A stretch of DNA of 64,000 bases from JACCTU01 sp963788055 (GTDB lineage: Bacteria > Actinomycetota > Thermoleophilia > Gaiellales > Gaiellaceae), in the NCBI GenBank assembly GCA_963788055.1, contig CAWBFA010000003.1:62001-126000 (forward strand). The letters run 5' to 3'. This document shows positions 24,889 to 34,767 of this stretch, in pieces. How positions within the stretch are numbered: position 1 is the stretch's first letter; each line of letters opens with the position of its first letter. Under the pieces are notes generated by a model. It did no database searches. It worked only from the letters and a program-made list of their open reading frames with translations, and had not been told where the DNA came from. Both the position numbers and the translations under genes were made by a program.

Positions 24889-26480
24889 ATGGCGTCCATG
24901 CATCTTGCTGCCGGATTCGTGCGCTCGGCGGAGGCGAATCCCGACCGACCAGCCGTCGTCGTCGGCTCGGAGTCGATCACGTACGCAGAGCTCCGCCGCC
25001 GGGCCGTCCGGATCGCGTCGTTGCTGCGGGAAGAGACGGCCGGCGAAACGCCGCGCCGTACGGCCGTCTTCGCGCACCGATCTGTCACGGCGTACGCCGG
25101 TGTCCTCGCCGCCTTGCTGCGTGGGCACGCTTACGTTCCGCTGAATCGAACGTTTCCAGCCGGCCGAACTCGTGTGATGCTCGAGCGGGCGGGGTGCCGG
25201 GCGATCGTCGTCGATGCCGAATCGTGCTTCTCAGCTTGAGGAAGTAGTGGCCGGCATACGTGAAAGCGTGCTGATCGTGGCACCCGATCTCGACGACATC
25301 TCGGACGCTGGCGGCTCGCCTCCCACGACATCGCGTCGTTGGTCGAAGGAGCCTCGTCGGCGGCACCGACGACCGTCGCGAGCTGGAGGATCCTGCGAAA
25401 GACGACGTCGCCTATCTGCTGTTCACCTCAGGAAGCACCGGCGTGCCGAAGGGCGTTCTGGTCGCGCACCGTAACGTCACGCCGTTGATCCGTGGAATGG
25501 CAGAGCGATACGAGATCGACGAGCACGACCGCTGCTCCCAAACGTTCGACTTGACGTTCGACCTCTCCGTCTTCGACATGTTCGTCGCGTGGGAGCGGGG
25601 AGCGAGCGTCCATTGCCTGACCGACAAGACGCTCCTCAAGCCCGGCGGGTTCATCCGCGATCACGAGCTCACAGTGTGGTTCTCGGTCCCGTCGGTTGCG
25701 GTGTTCCTCCGCCGCTTCGGGATGCTGACGCCCGGACGGTATCCGTCACTTCGCTGGAGCCTCTTCTGCGGCGAGGCGCTGCCCGTGGAGATCGCGGAGG
25801 CGTGGGCGGCCGCAGCTCCGAACTCGATCGTCGAGAACCTCTACGGTCCGACCGAGGCGACGATAGCGTGCACTGTCTACCGCTGGGACGGTGAGCGCTC
25901 GAGGGTCGGTCGCGTCTCGGCATCGTGCCGATCGGTCGACCGACGCCGGGAATGAGGCCTCGTCGTCGACGAAGAACTCGACGAGGTGGGCGTCGAGGAA
26001 CAAGGCGAGTTGCTCGTGCGCGGCCCTCAGATCACGCTCGGCTACCTGGACGATCCGTCTCGCACCGCGGCCGCGTTCGTCGTGCCGCCGGGTCGGAACG
26101 AGATCCACTACCGCACCGGCGACCGTGTTGTGCGTGCTCGAGACCGGCGATCTCCACTATCTGGGCCGACTCGACAACCAGATCCAGGTCCACGGCCATC
26201 GCGTCGAGCTCGGCGAGGTCGAGGCGGCGCTGCGGGAGGCGCTTGGAGTCGACGCCGTCGTCGCACTCGGCTGGCCGCTGACGGAGGGCGGTGCCGGCGG
26301 CGTCGTTGCGTTCGTCGCTGCCGACGAACGGCGGACGTTGCCGCCGCGCGTGCAGCGGTCGCGTCGCGTCTACCGGACTACATGGTCCCGCGCAACGTGT
26401 ACGCGCTACCCGAGTTGCCATTGAACCCGAACGGAAAGGTCGACCGGAACGCCCTCCGAACGTTCCTGGAGTCGTCGTGA
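24889..26480 (+). CDS. Amino-acid adenylation enzyme (NRPS A-domain/DltA-like), several frameshifts
   Basis: About 530 aa when corrected. It activates an amino or other acid as acyl-AMP for loading onto the carrier protein encoded next. Pieces in order: ANPDRPAVVVGSESITYAEL, then YLLFTSGSTGVPKGVLVAHR (core A3), FDLTFDLSVFDMFVAWE (A4 region), NLYGPTEATIACTVYRW (A5), GELLVRGPQITLGYLDDP (A6), EIHYRTGDRV (A7), LDNQIQVHGHRVELGEVEAAL (A8) and PLNPNGKVDRNAL with the A10 lysine. Breaks lie near 25215-25240, 25300-25410, 25900-25960, 26125 and 26330. The last codon overlaps the carrier-protein start (GTGA). The substrate cannot be read reliably because the breaks interrupt the binding-pocket region. 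Confidence 0.78.
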
Positions 26481-26798
26481 CCGACGCGATCGCGGAGATT
26501 CGTGCATACATCCTCGAGCAGGTTCGCGGCCGGCTCGCACGCCGCCGGGCTGGACGCCTCCGACGTCCGTGACGACACGGACCTTCTCGGCGACGGGATC
26601 CTCGACTCGCTCGACGTGCTCGAGCTGATGGCCGCCGTCGGCGATCAGTACGGGATCGAAGGCGACTGGGAGGACTACGACCCCGAGGAGATCCTCGTCG
26701 TCGGCCCGTTCTGCCGCTACGTCGAGCGGAACATGAGCGATCCGCTTCCAGGTGACCACGAGCCACTCGAGCGCCTCCGATCCGAGCGTGAGCGTTAA
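26477..26798 (+). CDS. Acyl/peptidyl carrier protein, frameshifted once
   Basis: About 106 aa after one correction near 26530-26545. The GTG start overlaps the adenylation-enzyme stop. The sequence reads VTDAIAEIRAYILEQVRGRL, then DASDVRDDTDLLGDGILDSL DVLELMAAV, where the serine in DSLDVLEL is the 4'-phosphopantetheine attachment site. An extra C-terminal 25 residues (DPLPGDHEPLERLRSERER) extend beyond the carrier fold. A separate adenylation enzyme plus free carrier protein recalls DltA/DltC and the ligase/carrier pairs of exopolysaccharide clusters, which pass an activated acyl or aminoacyl group to a transferase. Confidence 0.8.
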
Positions 26799-26799
26799 C

Positions 26800-27438
26800 G
26801 GAGGCCGCTGCCACGCGTGCTCGGAAACTGTCAGCTCGAGAGTCATGGCGAGATAGGTCATTCCGGCGCGACGTTTTCGTGCATCGACCCGAAAGCCGGC
26901 TTGCCGGTAGAGGTCGACAGCGCGACCGTTGTCCGCGCTGACATCGAGTCGGAAGCGCTCGAAACCCTGCGGTTCTGCCGGAGTCCAGATATTCGTCGAT
27001 GAGCTTGCGGCCTAGGCCGGTCGAGCGAAACTCGACAGCGACGCCAATCTTGCTGAGATAGAACTCGTTCGGCTCGACGGGCGGGAACAAGCCTCGAGCA
27101 GCGGCAAGGCGGTCTCGCAGCCCCGGGATTTGCTCCTTCAGCGTGGCAACGATGTCCGCTCTGCGGCACCGCGCAAGCTCTTCGCCTGAAAGAGCCAGGA
27201 AGCCGCCTGCCGTCTGGGCGCCGCTCATCAGGACCGCGATCCGGCGCACGGCGACCTCGGACGACGGACGTCGCATCCACGCGTCGAGCACCGAACGGGC
27301 GGCTGCGCCGCCGCCGAAGAACCAGTCGAAGTACGGGTTCCCCGCCTCGTGAACCCATGGAAGGGCGCGTGGGATGTATCGATCGGCGTCGGGCAGATCC
27401 GCCAGTTGCTGCACGAGCTTCGCGGTGCTATCGGTCAC
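26800..27438 (-). CDS. GNAT-family N-acetyltransferase, frameshifted
   Basis: About 200 aa. GTG start at 27438 (VTDSTAKLVQQLADLPDAD). The acetyl-CoA-binding pattern is GVAVEFRSTGLGRKLIDEYL (a variant of the RxxGxG/A motif), followed after a slip near 26960-27000 by GFERFRLDVSADNGRAVDLY, RQAGFRVDARKRRAG and MTYLAMTLEL, the last GNAT strands. The C-terminal end is uncertain: the frame stays open into the antisense of the carrier gene, so the true stop is probably near 26800-26850. It is last in a three-gene minus operon with the small gene and the methyltransferase and convergent to the carrier gene. Possible role: acetylating an amino group of the sugar or amino-acid decoration. Confidence 0.7.
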
Positions 27439-27626
27439 GTGCTCCCGCTCCTCCGGACGTGACAGGCCCGCGGACGACGACCGTCAGCTCATCCGCGACG
27501 AGTGCTCGAAGCTCATCGCGCCACGACCTCAATCGTCCGGAACGAGCCGATCACGGACGCGAGCAGGACGTTAAGCCGCGACTCCTGTGCTGTGCTTTTC
27601 GCAGCCTCTCCGACTGCCTCGGTCAC
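27428..27626 (-). CDS. Small unrecognised protein between methyltransferase and GNAT genes, one frameshift
   Basis: A short gene of about 65 aa. The GTG start (27624-27626) overlaps the methyltransferase stop by four bases (GTGA), and the TAG (27428-27430) overlaps the GNAT start region. It reads VTEAVGEAAKSTAQESRLNV, LLASVIGSFRTIEVVAR, then after a one-base slip near 27515 DELRALVADELTVVVRGPVT and GGAGARDR. The length of 199 bases is 66 codons plus one base, matching a single indel. No family is recognised. The coupling at both ends is the main support. Confidence 0.45.
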
Positions 27627-28511
27627 TCACTCCGCCGCCAGTAGACGACCGCACTGTCGACCCAGATCAGCTCGTCGGTGATTCCGTGGTCGCGCCGAAA
27701 GTCGTCGACTGCGGCTCGCGCATTCGAAATCCATCCGTAGTCGTCGACGATGACGTATCCACCTTTGGAAAGCTTCGGGTAAAGAGCTGTCAGCGCGTCC
27801 ATCGTGGAGCCATACATGTCAGCGTCGAGGCGGATGAGTGACAGTTGGTCGATCGGAGCGGCCGGCAACGTGTCCGCGAACCATCCGACCAGGAACTGAA
27901 CACGGTCGTCGAGCAGCCCGTACCGGTCGAATGTCCGCCTGACCGTATTCAGCGAGACGTCGAACCAGTTCCGCTCCGCCCATCCCTCGTCACCGACGTC
28001 TGCCGCGTATCCACTTTCCTCAGGGGTCGGCAGACCGCGGAACGAATCCGCCACCCACACCGTGCGACTGTGATCGCCGTACGCCTCGAGCACCGCCCGC
28101 ATGAAGACAGTTGCACCGCCGCGCCAGACGCCCGCTTCGATCAAGTCGCCGGGCACGTCCTGTGCGAGGATGTCCTCGACGCATTCCCTGATGTTCTGCA
28201 GCCCCGGCGGCCCGAGCATGGTGTCGGCGACGGGGACGACCGGCCATGGCGGGCTGGTCGCGAAGGTCTCGGGTCCGATCGACATCGAGCGCGCGAGAAC
28301 GTAATTCTCGCGAAGCGAGGATTCGGCGAATCGGCTCGAAGACCCGCCTTCCCCGAGTCCCACGAGCTGGATCGACGGGGTAGAGAACGCGCTCGTGCAG
28401 CGCGGCCGTCAGTGCCTTCGTCAGAAGATCGAAATAGAGGTCTCGAGGGTCCTTTGAGCGCGTCGCCTCAGTCCGCTCGGCTTCGTCTCGTTCGCCCAGC
28501 GAGCGCTCCAT
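27623..28511 (-). CDS. TylF/MycF-family O-methyltransferase, frameshifted once
   Basis: About 296 aa when the N-terminal piece (MERSLGERDEAERTEATRSK, then YFDLLTKALTAALHERVLYP) is joined near 28330-28370 to the main part. The catalytic domain shows DLIEAGVWRGGATVFMRAVL (the SAM-binding motif of the TylF family), VWVADSFRGLPTPEE, LIRLDADMYGSTMDALTALY with the metal-binding Asp, and GGYVIVDDYGWISNARAAVD with the second Asp pair. TylF/MycF enzymes O-methylate sugars, so a methylated glycan residue is plausible. It begins the minus operon with the small gene and the GNAT; all starts overlap preceding stops. Confidence 0.82.
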
Positions 28512-28767
28512 GTCGGGGGGAGGGTACCTGCCCGACGCGGCGGTCGTGGCTTGCTTTGAAAGAGCATCAGGAAGGTTCGACGCCGAGCCCGCCGTGACGG
28601 CGTGACTCGATACACGAGAATTCACGCGAGCTACTCGGTTCGAGGACGCCGTGGCTCCCCTCGCTGCAGTAGACCGACCGTACGTGCGCTCGGTTGCCGT
28701 GTTGTTCCGCAAGCCTATCGAGCAATATCCGTGCTCGGGCGGCTCCGAGCTAGCATTCGCGCAAGGC

Positions 28768-29724
28768 ATGGAAGCGACGTATTTCACGGCCGGCGACTCG
28801 GGGTATTTCGTCGGAGTAGTGGCCCTTCTGAACTCACTCGCGCTGACGCGGAACACCCACCGGCTCGTCGTCATCGACCTCGGCTTCACCTCAACGCAGG
28901 TGTCACAGCTCGAGGAGTTCGCCGACGTCATCCAGCTGCCCGAGACGCCGCGCCTCCCGTACTTCGTCAAGCCGCTTGTGCATCGGATTCGCAGAACCGA
29001 CGTCGCGGTCTGGATCGACGCGGACATCATGATGACAAGGGCGCTCACACCGCTCCTGGAGCGTGCTGCGGCCGGCGCGATCTGCCTCGTCCCTGACCCT
29101 GATCAGGATCGCTGGTTCCCCGAATGGGAGACGTTGTTCGAGCTGAGGGCGCCGCTCCGCAGGCTCCCGTACTGCAACGCTGGATTCTTTGCAATCTCGA
29201 CGGACCGCTGGGGCGGGTTCCTGGATCGCTGGCAGGAGGTGTGTCAATCGATTCCTACCGACCAAGTCACCGCCGACCGCTCGAACCCATTCCATCACAC
29301 CGATCAGGACGCGATGAACGCGCTCGTCATGAGCGAGGTGCCGCCAGAGGCACTCGCGATACGAGGAATCGACGAAGAGGGCCACCTTCACTTGGATCGG
29401 GACGCACGGATCATCGACCCATGCTCCCTCCACGTCGTGCGTCGCGGCGTACCGACGTTGTTGCTCCACCATGCGCTGTCGCCCAAACCATGGATGGCCG
29501 ACGGGTGGAAGATCCTCGCCGGCAACGCGTATGTCCGCCTTCTTCCGCGTGTGTTGTTTGCCGATGACGTACCTCTCCGGATTGATCCGGGAACCGTGCC
29601 TGCCTGGCTCCGGCCCGGACGTGCAGCGGGCGCGTCTCGTCGCGTCGCGATAACCGCCGGTCGAGCCCGCGTGTGGCTATACGGTCGTTCTATAGGCTTC
29701 CACGACACGTCCGAACGCCGTTGA
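28768..29724 (+). CDS. Glycosyltransferase with GT-A fold (GT8-like)
   Basis: About 318 aa from the ATG at 28768 (MEATYFTAGDSGYFVGVVAL); 39 codons of open frame upstream look non-conserved. It begins like enzymes that transfer from nucleotide sugars, NSLALTRNTHRLVVIDLGFT, and has the metal-binding motif AVWIDADIMMTRALTPLLER (D-A-D). Later CNAGFFAISTDRWGGFLDRW, FHHTDQDAMNALVMSEV and LHHALSPKPWMADGWK resemble the GT8 acceptor half. The frame is intact although neighbours are broken. No membrane helix, so cytoplasmic. The donor is unknown. Confidence 0.75.
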   Translation: MEATYFTAGDSGYFVGVVALLNSLALTRNTHRLVVIDLGFTSTQVSQLEEFADVIQLPETPRLPYFVKPLVHRIRRTDVAVWIDADIMMTRALTPLLERAAAGAICLVPDPDQDRWFPEWETLFELRAPLRRLPYCNAGFFAISTDRWGGFLDRWQEVCQSIPTDQVTADRSNPFHHTDQDAMNALVMSEVPPEALAIRGIDEEGHLHLDRDARIIDPCSLHVVRRGVPTLLLHHALSPKPWMADGWKILAGNAYVRLLPRVLFADDVPLRIDPGTVPAWLRPGRAAGASRRVAITAGRARVWLYGRSIGFHDTSERR

Positions 29725-29976
29725 AGGCGTCCGTGCGAACGGCGCACGGCGCTGCAAGTGCCGCGCGAAACCGCTTGACCTGAGGGCCTGCGCTCCCGCC
29801 GACGCGTGGTTCGGGGCGCGACACTGCTGACCGGCGCTCTCATGACGTCACCCGAACCCCCGGGCTGGACGCGCGCGGGGGCTTCGCTAGGGTGCGAAGA
29901 GTGAGAGGGGAATCACAAGCGCCTGCATCCGTGAGGCGGCGCGGGGGCCCGACCTACGATCGAACGGAGACTCGAC
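29725..29976. other. Intergenic region without an identified gene
   Basis: About 250 bases between two plus-strand genes. GC-rich, with CCCCCGGGC / GCGCGGGGG stretches near 29860-29880 that can pair imperfectly. No convincing promoter or RNA is seen. Confidence 0.4.
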
Positions 29977-31152
29977 ATGGACGCGGCGCCCATCGTGTCG
30001 GGCTTCAATGCCTGGCTCGACGCCTTCGGCGACCACTCGTACGATCCGTACGACTTCTGGGCGACGGCGCTCGGAGGGAGGGCCAAGCGCCTCTACTACC
30101 ACCACCGCTTTTTCGGTTCGCTCGCGGTCTTGCCGTTCGTAGTGCTTGACACCTTCGCCCCATCGTCCAGAAGACTTGTGAGCACGCCGCGGAGATTCCC
30201 CATGTCCGATGCCCACTACGCGCTCGCATTTTTCGCAATGGCTAACGTATTGGGATCTCGGGGGGCAGTCGAGCGCGGCGAGTGCTTCCTCGCGGAACTG
30301 AGTCGCAGCCGTTCCACGGAATTCGAGGAGTTCTGTTGGGGGCTTCGTTCGACTGGGAGTCGCGGTCTGGGAGGATCGCCGCCGGCACGCCGCTGATCAC
30401 CGTCGTCCCGTACGCATACGAGGCGTTCGAGGCGGGTTACGAGGCCACAGGAGCCCTTCGTTACCTCGACACGATGGAGTCGATCGCGCGGTTCGCGCAC
30501 CGCGAAATCCCCGTGACGGAGCTGGAGGGTCGAGCTGCGGCCGCGGCCTATTCGCCGTTCGACCGCACAAGAGTCGTCAACGCGAGCGCCTACCGCGCAT
30601 ACCTCCTCGCCTCTGCCGGCCGCCGGTTCGAGCGCGACGGGTGGAGCGGCGAGGCCGAACGCAACGTCGCCTTCGTGCTCGACTCGCAGCGGCCAGACGG
30701 ATCGTGGTCGTACGCCGATGCCAGCGAGGACTTCGTAGACAACTTCCATACCTGTCTCGTGCTCAAGAACCTGGTCAAGGTGTGGCGGATCAAGGGTTGT
30801 CCTGACGCGGTCGCAGCAGTATGTCGCGGCTTCGCCTTCTACCGTCGGACCTGCTGGACGAAGGTCTTCAGCCGATCCCGTTCGCCGTACGCCCGCGCGT
30901 CTCGTTCCACAAGCGCGATCTTTACGACTACGCCGAAGGCATCAACCTCTCCCGGCTCCTGCTCGGCATCGACCGGAGGTCGCGTCGGATCCTGAACGCG
31001 CTCGTGACAGGCTTGCAGGACGGTTGGATGCTTCCGGACGGTCACTTCGTCACTCGGAAGCACGTGGTCGGAAGGAACACTGTCCCTTACCACCGCTGGG
31101 GTCAGTCGCAGGTCTTCCACGCGCTCGTCCAGCTGAGCGGGATCGAGGCTGA
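29977..31152 (+). CDS. Unrecognised protein, probable alpha/alpha-barrel enzyme, two frameshifts
   Basis: About 390 aa when joined. The start MDAAPIVSGFNAWLDAFGDH leads to a helical protein: YDFWATALGGRAKRLYYHHR, then after a slip near 30330 FDWESRSGRIAAGTPLITVV, YAYEAFEAGYEATG, RYLDTMESIARFAHREI, and VLDSQRPDGSWSYADASEDF. That QxPDGSW plus paired-helix layout resembles six-hairpin/terpene-cyclase-like toroids. After a second slip near 30830-30880 it continues DLYDYAEGINLSRLLLGIDR and VPYHRWGQSQVFHALVQL, ending near 31152 directly before asnB. The fold is inferred from helix pairing; no function is assigned. A glycan-modifying role next to asnB is only a suggestion from context. Confidence 0.55.
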
Positions 31153-31155
31153 CCG

Positions 31156-33047
31156 ATGCGCGGCGTTGCGGATCGGCAACTACCGCGACCGCACTCCGGC
31201 ACAGATGGGCGTCGTTCGGCGAATGACTGCCTCGTTGCTCCATCGCGGGCCCGACGACGATGGGTTCCACGTCGACCGTCATGTCGGCCTCGGGATGCGC
31301 AGGCTCAGCATCATCGACCTCGCGGAGGCCTGAGCCGATCGCGAACGAGGACGAGTCGGTCTATGTGATCTCGAACGGCGAGATCTACAACTTTCGCGAG
31401 CTTCGGCGCGAGCTGAATCACACGGGACACGTTTCGAACAAGGTCGGACACCGAGGTGATCGTCCACGCCTACGAGCAGTGGGGGCACGAGGCGTTCAGG
31501 CGCCTCAACGGGATGTCGGATCGCGATCTGGGATTCGAACGCAGAGAAGCTCGTGCTCGTGCGGGACCATTCGGGATCAAGCCCCTCTACTACTGGGACG
31601 ACGGGTCGACCCTCGTCTTCGGGTCGGAGATCCGTGCTCTTCTCTGTCACCCTCGCATCGATCGCGCCGTCAACATGACCGCGCTCTCCGCGTTTGTCAG
31701 CTTGACGTTCGTTCCGTCATCTCGGACGGCTTCGCCGGGGTGAACCGGCTTGAGCCGGGTCATCTAGTCGTCTGCGATCATCATGGTGCGCGCGTCGAAC
31801 GTTTCCACCGATCCGAACCGGTGCCCTTTGAGGAGACCGAGGACGTGCTGGTCGAGCGGCTTCAGGACGCGATCGAGCGCGCGGTCGAGCGGCAGATGGT
31901 GGCCGACGTTCCGGAGGACGTGATGCTCAGCGGGGGCACTGACTCGGCGGTGGTCGCCACAATAATGAGCCGGCTCTCCGGCCGGCCGATCGAGAGCTTC
32001 ACTGTCGGTTTCGCGGGAGGCTTCCGGGAGAACGAGTTTCAGCCCGCTCGGGGGACCGCGAACTGGCTCGGCGCCTCGCACCACGAGGTCGTCATCTCGA
32101 GCGACGAGTTCACGGACGTCTTACCGCAGTCCGTCTGGCACCTCGAAGAGCCCATTGCAACCACTGCGTCGTTTGCGTTCCTCCGCGTATGTGGCTCGCG
32201 CGGAGCACGTGAAGGTCGTCCTCACCGGCCAGGGAGCCGACGAGCCGTTTGGGGGGTACCCACGGCATCTGGCCGAGCGCTACGGCTGGGCGTACCGCCG
32301 CCTTCCGTCAAGTCTGGGTGTGCGCCTGCTTCCGTCGCTCGTCGAGGCGCTTCCACGCAACGAGCGGCTCAAACGGGTGGTACGATCGGTCTCGATCAGT
32401 GACGAGATCGAGCGGCTTGTCAAGGTCTACACGGTTCTCGACGAGGAGCTTAGCATGAATCGTCCGCGGCGGCAGGGCGGCTACGGTGCGATCAAGCACG
32501 CCGTGTCACTTTGGCACGCCGACGCCGCGAAGCTCGACCCCGTCGGGAAGATGATGTACGTCGACGCCCGCTTCTCGCTCGCCGACGACCTCCTTCTCCT
32601 CGCCGACAAGCTCTCGATGGCCGTCTCGCTCGAGGCGCGGGTTCCATTTCTCGATGTCGAGCGATGGAGACGCGGAAAGATTCCGGGATCGATGAAGATT
32701 TCGGGCCGGAACCAGAAGCACATCCTGAAGCGGGCGGTCGCGAAGTGGCTTCCCGATGAGATCCTGCGGCGCAAGAAGATCGGCTTCTCTACTCCGGTCG
32801 ACGGCTGGTTGCGCCGCGAAGTCAATGGCGTGGTGAAGGAGAGGTTGCTCGCCGAGGGGTCGGCGTGCCGATCGTTCTTCCAACCAGAAGTTGTGGCGCG
32901 CATGCTTCGGGAACATGAGGAAGGCCGTCACGATCACAAGCGGATCCTCTTTAGCCTGCTCACGTTGTGTTCTGGTACGAGCAGTTCATCGTTCCGAACC
33001 GATGGCAGGGCTCGGACCGCGAGGCCGATCCCATCGTCATTACGTAG
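31156..33047 (+). CDS. asnB: Asparagine synthetase (glutamine-hydrolysing) homologue, several frameshifts
   Basis: About 630 aa when joined. The N-terminal glutaminase domain reads MRGVAD, then HRGPDDDGFHVDRHVGLGMR, RLSIIDLAEA, VYVISNGEIYNFRELRREL, IVHAYEQWGHEAFRRLNGM and PFGIKPLYYWDDG. The synthetase domain has DVMLSGGTDSAVVATIMSRL (PP-loop SGGxDS), LTGQGADEPFGGYPRHL, KLSMAVSLEARVPFLD, RRKKIGFSTPVDGWLRREV and FWYEQFIVPNRW near the end. Breaks lie near 31330, 31440, 31530, 31735, 32190 and 32965. Residue 2, normally the catalytic Cys of MCGI, reads Arg (MRGV), either an error or loss of the glutaminase. In exopolysaccharide clusters such proteins amidate sugars or precursors. Confidence 0.8.
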
Positions 33048-33084
33048 GGCTCCGATGGTCGCGTCGCCCCCCGGCTCTTGATCG

Positions 33085-34168
33085 ATGCGGATCCTCATGC
33101 TCACTCCGCACGAAGGCATTCGCGGGCCCGTCCCGACGCTGATCTCGGACCCGTGGCCGCCTCCGGTAGCGCGGCTGCACCGTCGAGATCCTCGAATGGG
33201 GTCCCGCCAGGACGAGAGTCGTTCTCACGAAGGTGCGCGAGCGTGCTCGCGATGTCGTTTCGATCCGGCGTGAGCTGGAACGCCGCCAATCGACATCGGA
33301 CTCGTCCACACGGCGCACGACTGGCGAACCGTTGTTCGGGACAGGATCGTGGTCCAGGCGCTGAAAGGTCACTGCTCCCGCGTCGTGCTCCAGCTCCATG
33401 GCAGCGACCCGCGGACGCTCGCCTTTGCCCGGAACCGACCCTTGAAGCTCGCGACGAGACTGCTCACCGGCTCCGTCGACGCCTGGCCGGTGCTCTCCAC
33501 AGAAGAGCAGCGTCAGTGGCAGGCGTTCGATTCGCGAGTGCCCGCCTTCGTGGTCAAGAACCCCTATGCCAGGCGCGCGCGCCGTCTGGGAGGAGCAGTC
33601 ACCACGCCGGGGTCGGAGAGGCCGCGTGCGCTCTTCGTCGGACGCCTTGTTGAGGCAAAGGGGATATTCGACCTCGTGGACGCGTTCGCGCGAGTGGTCG
33701 CCGAGGTGCCTGCCGAGCCGTCGTTATCGGAGGCGGCGTGGAGGAACGACGGCTCGGCGAGCGCGTCGCGCGGCTCGGACTTCAAGACTCAGTCACCATC
33801 AGGGGCTATCTGTCGCCTCCAGATGTCGCGACCGAGTACGAGCGTGCGACGTTCTTCGTATTCCCGAGCTATTGGAAGGAAGGGTTTCCGACGGTGCTCG
33901 CAGAGGCGATGGATGCGGGGCTCCCCGTGGTGAGACCCGGATTCGTGGCGCGGCGGACCACCTCGTCTCGGGTGAGCATGCGCTTTTCGTTGAGCCGCGT
34001 GACCCAGCCGGACTTGCCGCGGCCATGCTCACGCTCCTTCGCGACGCCGAGTTGAGGGAGCGAATGGGACGCAACCGGCAGCGCGTTCGGGTCTTCGACC
34101 TGCAGATCGTCGCGGACGAGCATCTCGCCCTCCTGCGCTCCTTCTCGAGGGACGCGTCGACCGGGGGG
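33085..34168 (+). CDS. Glycosyltransferase family 4, frameshifted
   Basis: About 360 aa when joined. The start MRILMLTPHEGIRGPVPTLI is the N-terminal GT-B strand. Later pieces: HGSDPRTLAFARNRPLKLAT, NPYARRARRL, RALFVGRLVEAKGIFDLVDA (the typical start of the C-terminal domain), GERVARLGLQDSVTIRGYLS, FFVFPSYWKEGFPTVLAEAM with the EGFPxxxxEAM donor-binding motif, and HALFVEPRDPAGLAAAMLTL near the end. Breaks lie near 33160-33350, 33720, 33935 and 33975. The stop is uncertain, near 34168, where the methyltransferase begins. Likely adds one sugar of the repeat unit. Confidence 0.75.
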
Positions 34169-34767
34169 GTGGCTGAACGACCAGTTGCGAGTTCTCGACG
34201 CCGGGTGCGGCACGAACGCTCGATCTCGCGTTCGGGGGCGCCGGCCTCGGCCGCTGTCGCTCGAGGGCGCACATGTCACCGGCCTCGACATCGACGATGA
34301 AGCGCTGGCCGCAAATCCCCGACTCCACGATCGAATTGTTGGAAGCGTTGAAACGTATCCGCTTACGAGCGAGGCGTTCGACGTCGTTGTCTGCTGGGAT
34401 GTGCTGGAGCATCTGCGCCGCCCTTCCTTGGCTCTCGAGAACCTTGGGCGTGCTCTCAAGCCCGGTGGGACGATGATCCTGGGATTCCCGAACGTCCTCT
34501 CGTTCAAGGGGATTGTCACCAAACTCACGCCGTACTCGGTTCCACCGGTGGGTCTACAGGTACGTCTATCGGAGCGACCTCGAGCCATACCCGACGGTAT
34601 TGCGACTCGTCAATACGTCCCTCGGCGGTACGGCGGTGGGCGAGAAGAGCGCGGGTTCGGCGTCTCGATTCGGTTGGAAGACAGCCGGATCCTCGGCTGG
34701 CGCAGCGAATGCCGCATCGTGCTCTCCAAATCCCCGCATCAGGCCCCCCGGGAAGGAGAGGGGATGA
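34168..34767 (+). CDS. Class I SAM-dependent methyltransferase, frameshifted
   Basis: About 200 aa. LNDQLRVLDAGCGTN is SAM motif I; HVTGLDIDDEALAANPRLHD is motif II with the ribose-binding acidic residue; FDVVVCWDVLEHLRRPSLAL ENLGRALKPGGTMIL covers the post-I and III motifs of the UbiE/Methyltransf_11 type. The C-terminus is frameshifted at about 34530-34620 (HRWVYRYVYRSDLEPYP; GFGVSIRLEDSRILGW). The TGA at 34765-34767 overlaps the GT2 start (ATGA). A sugar or lipid methylation role in the glycan pathway is inferred. Confidence 0.72.
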
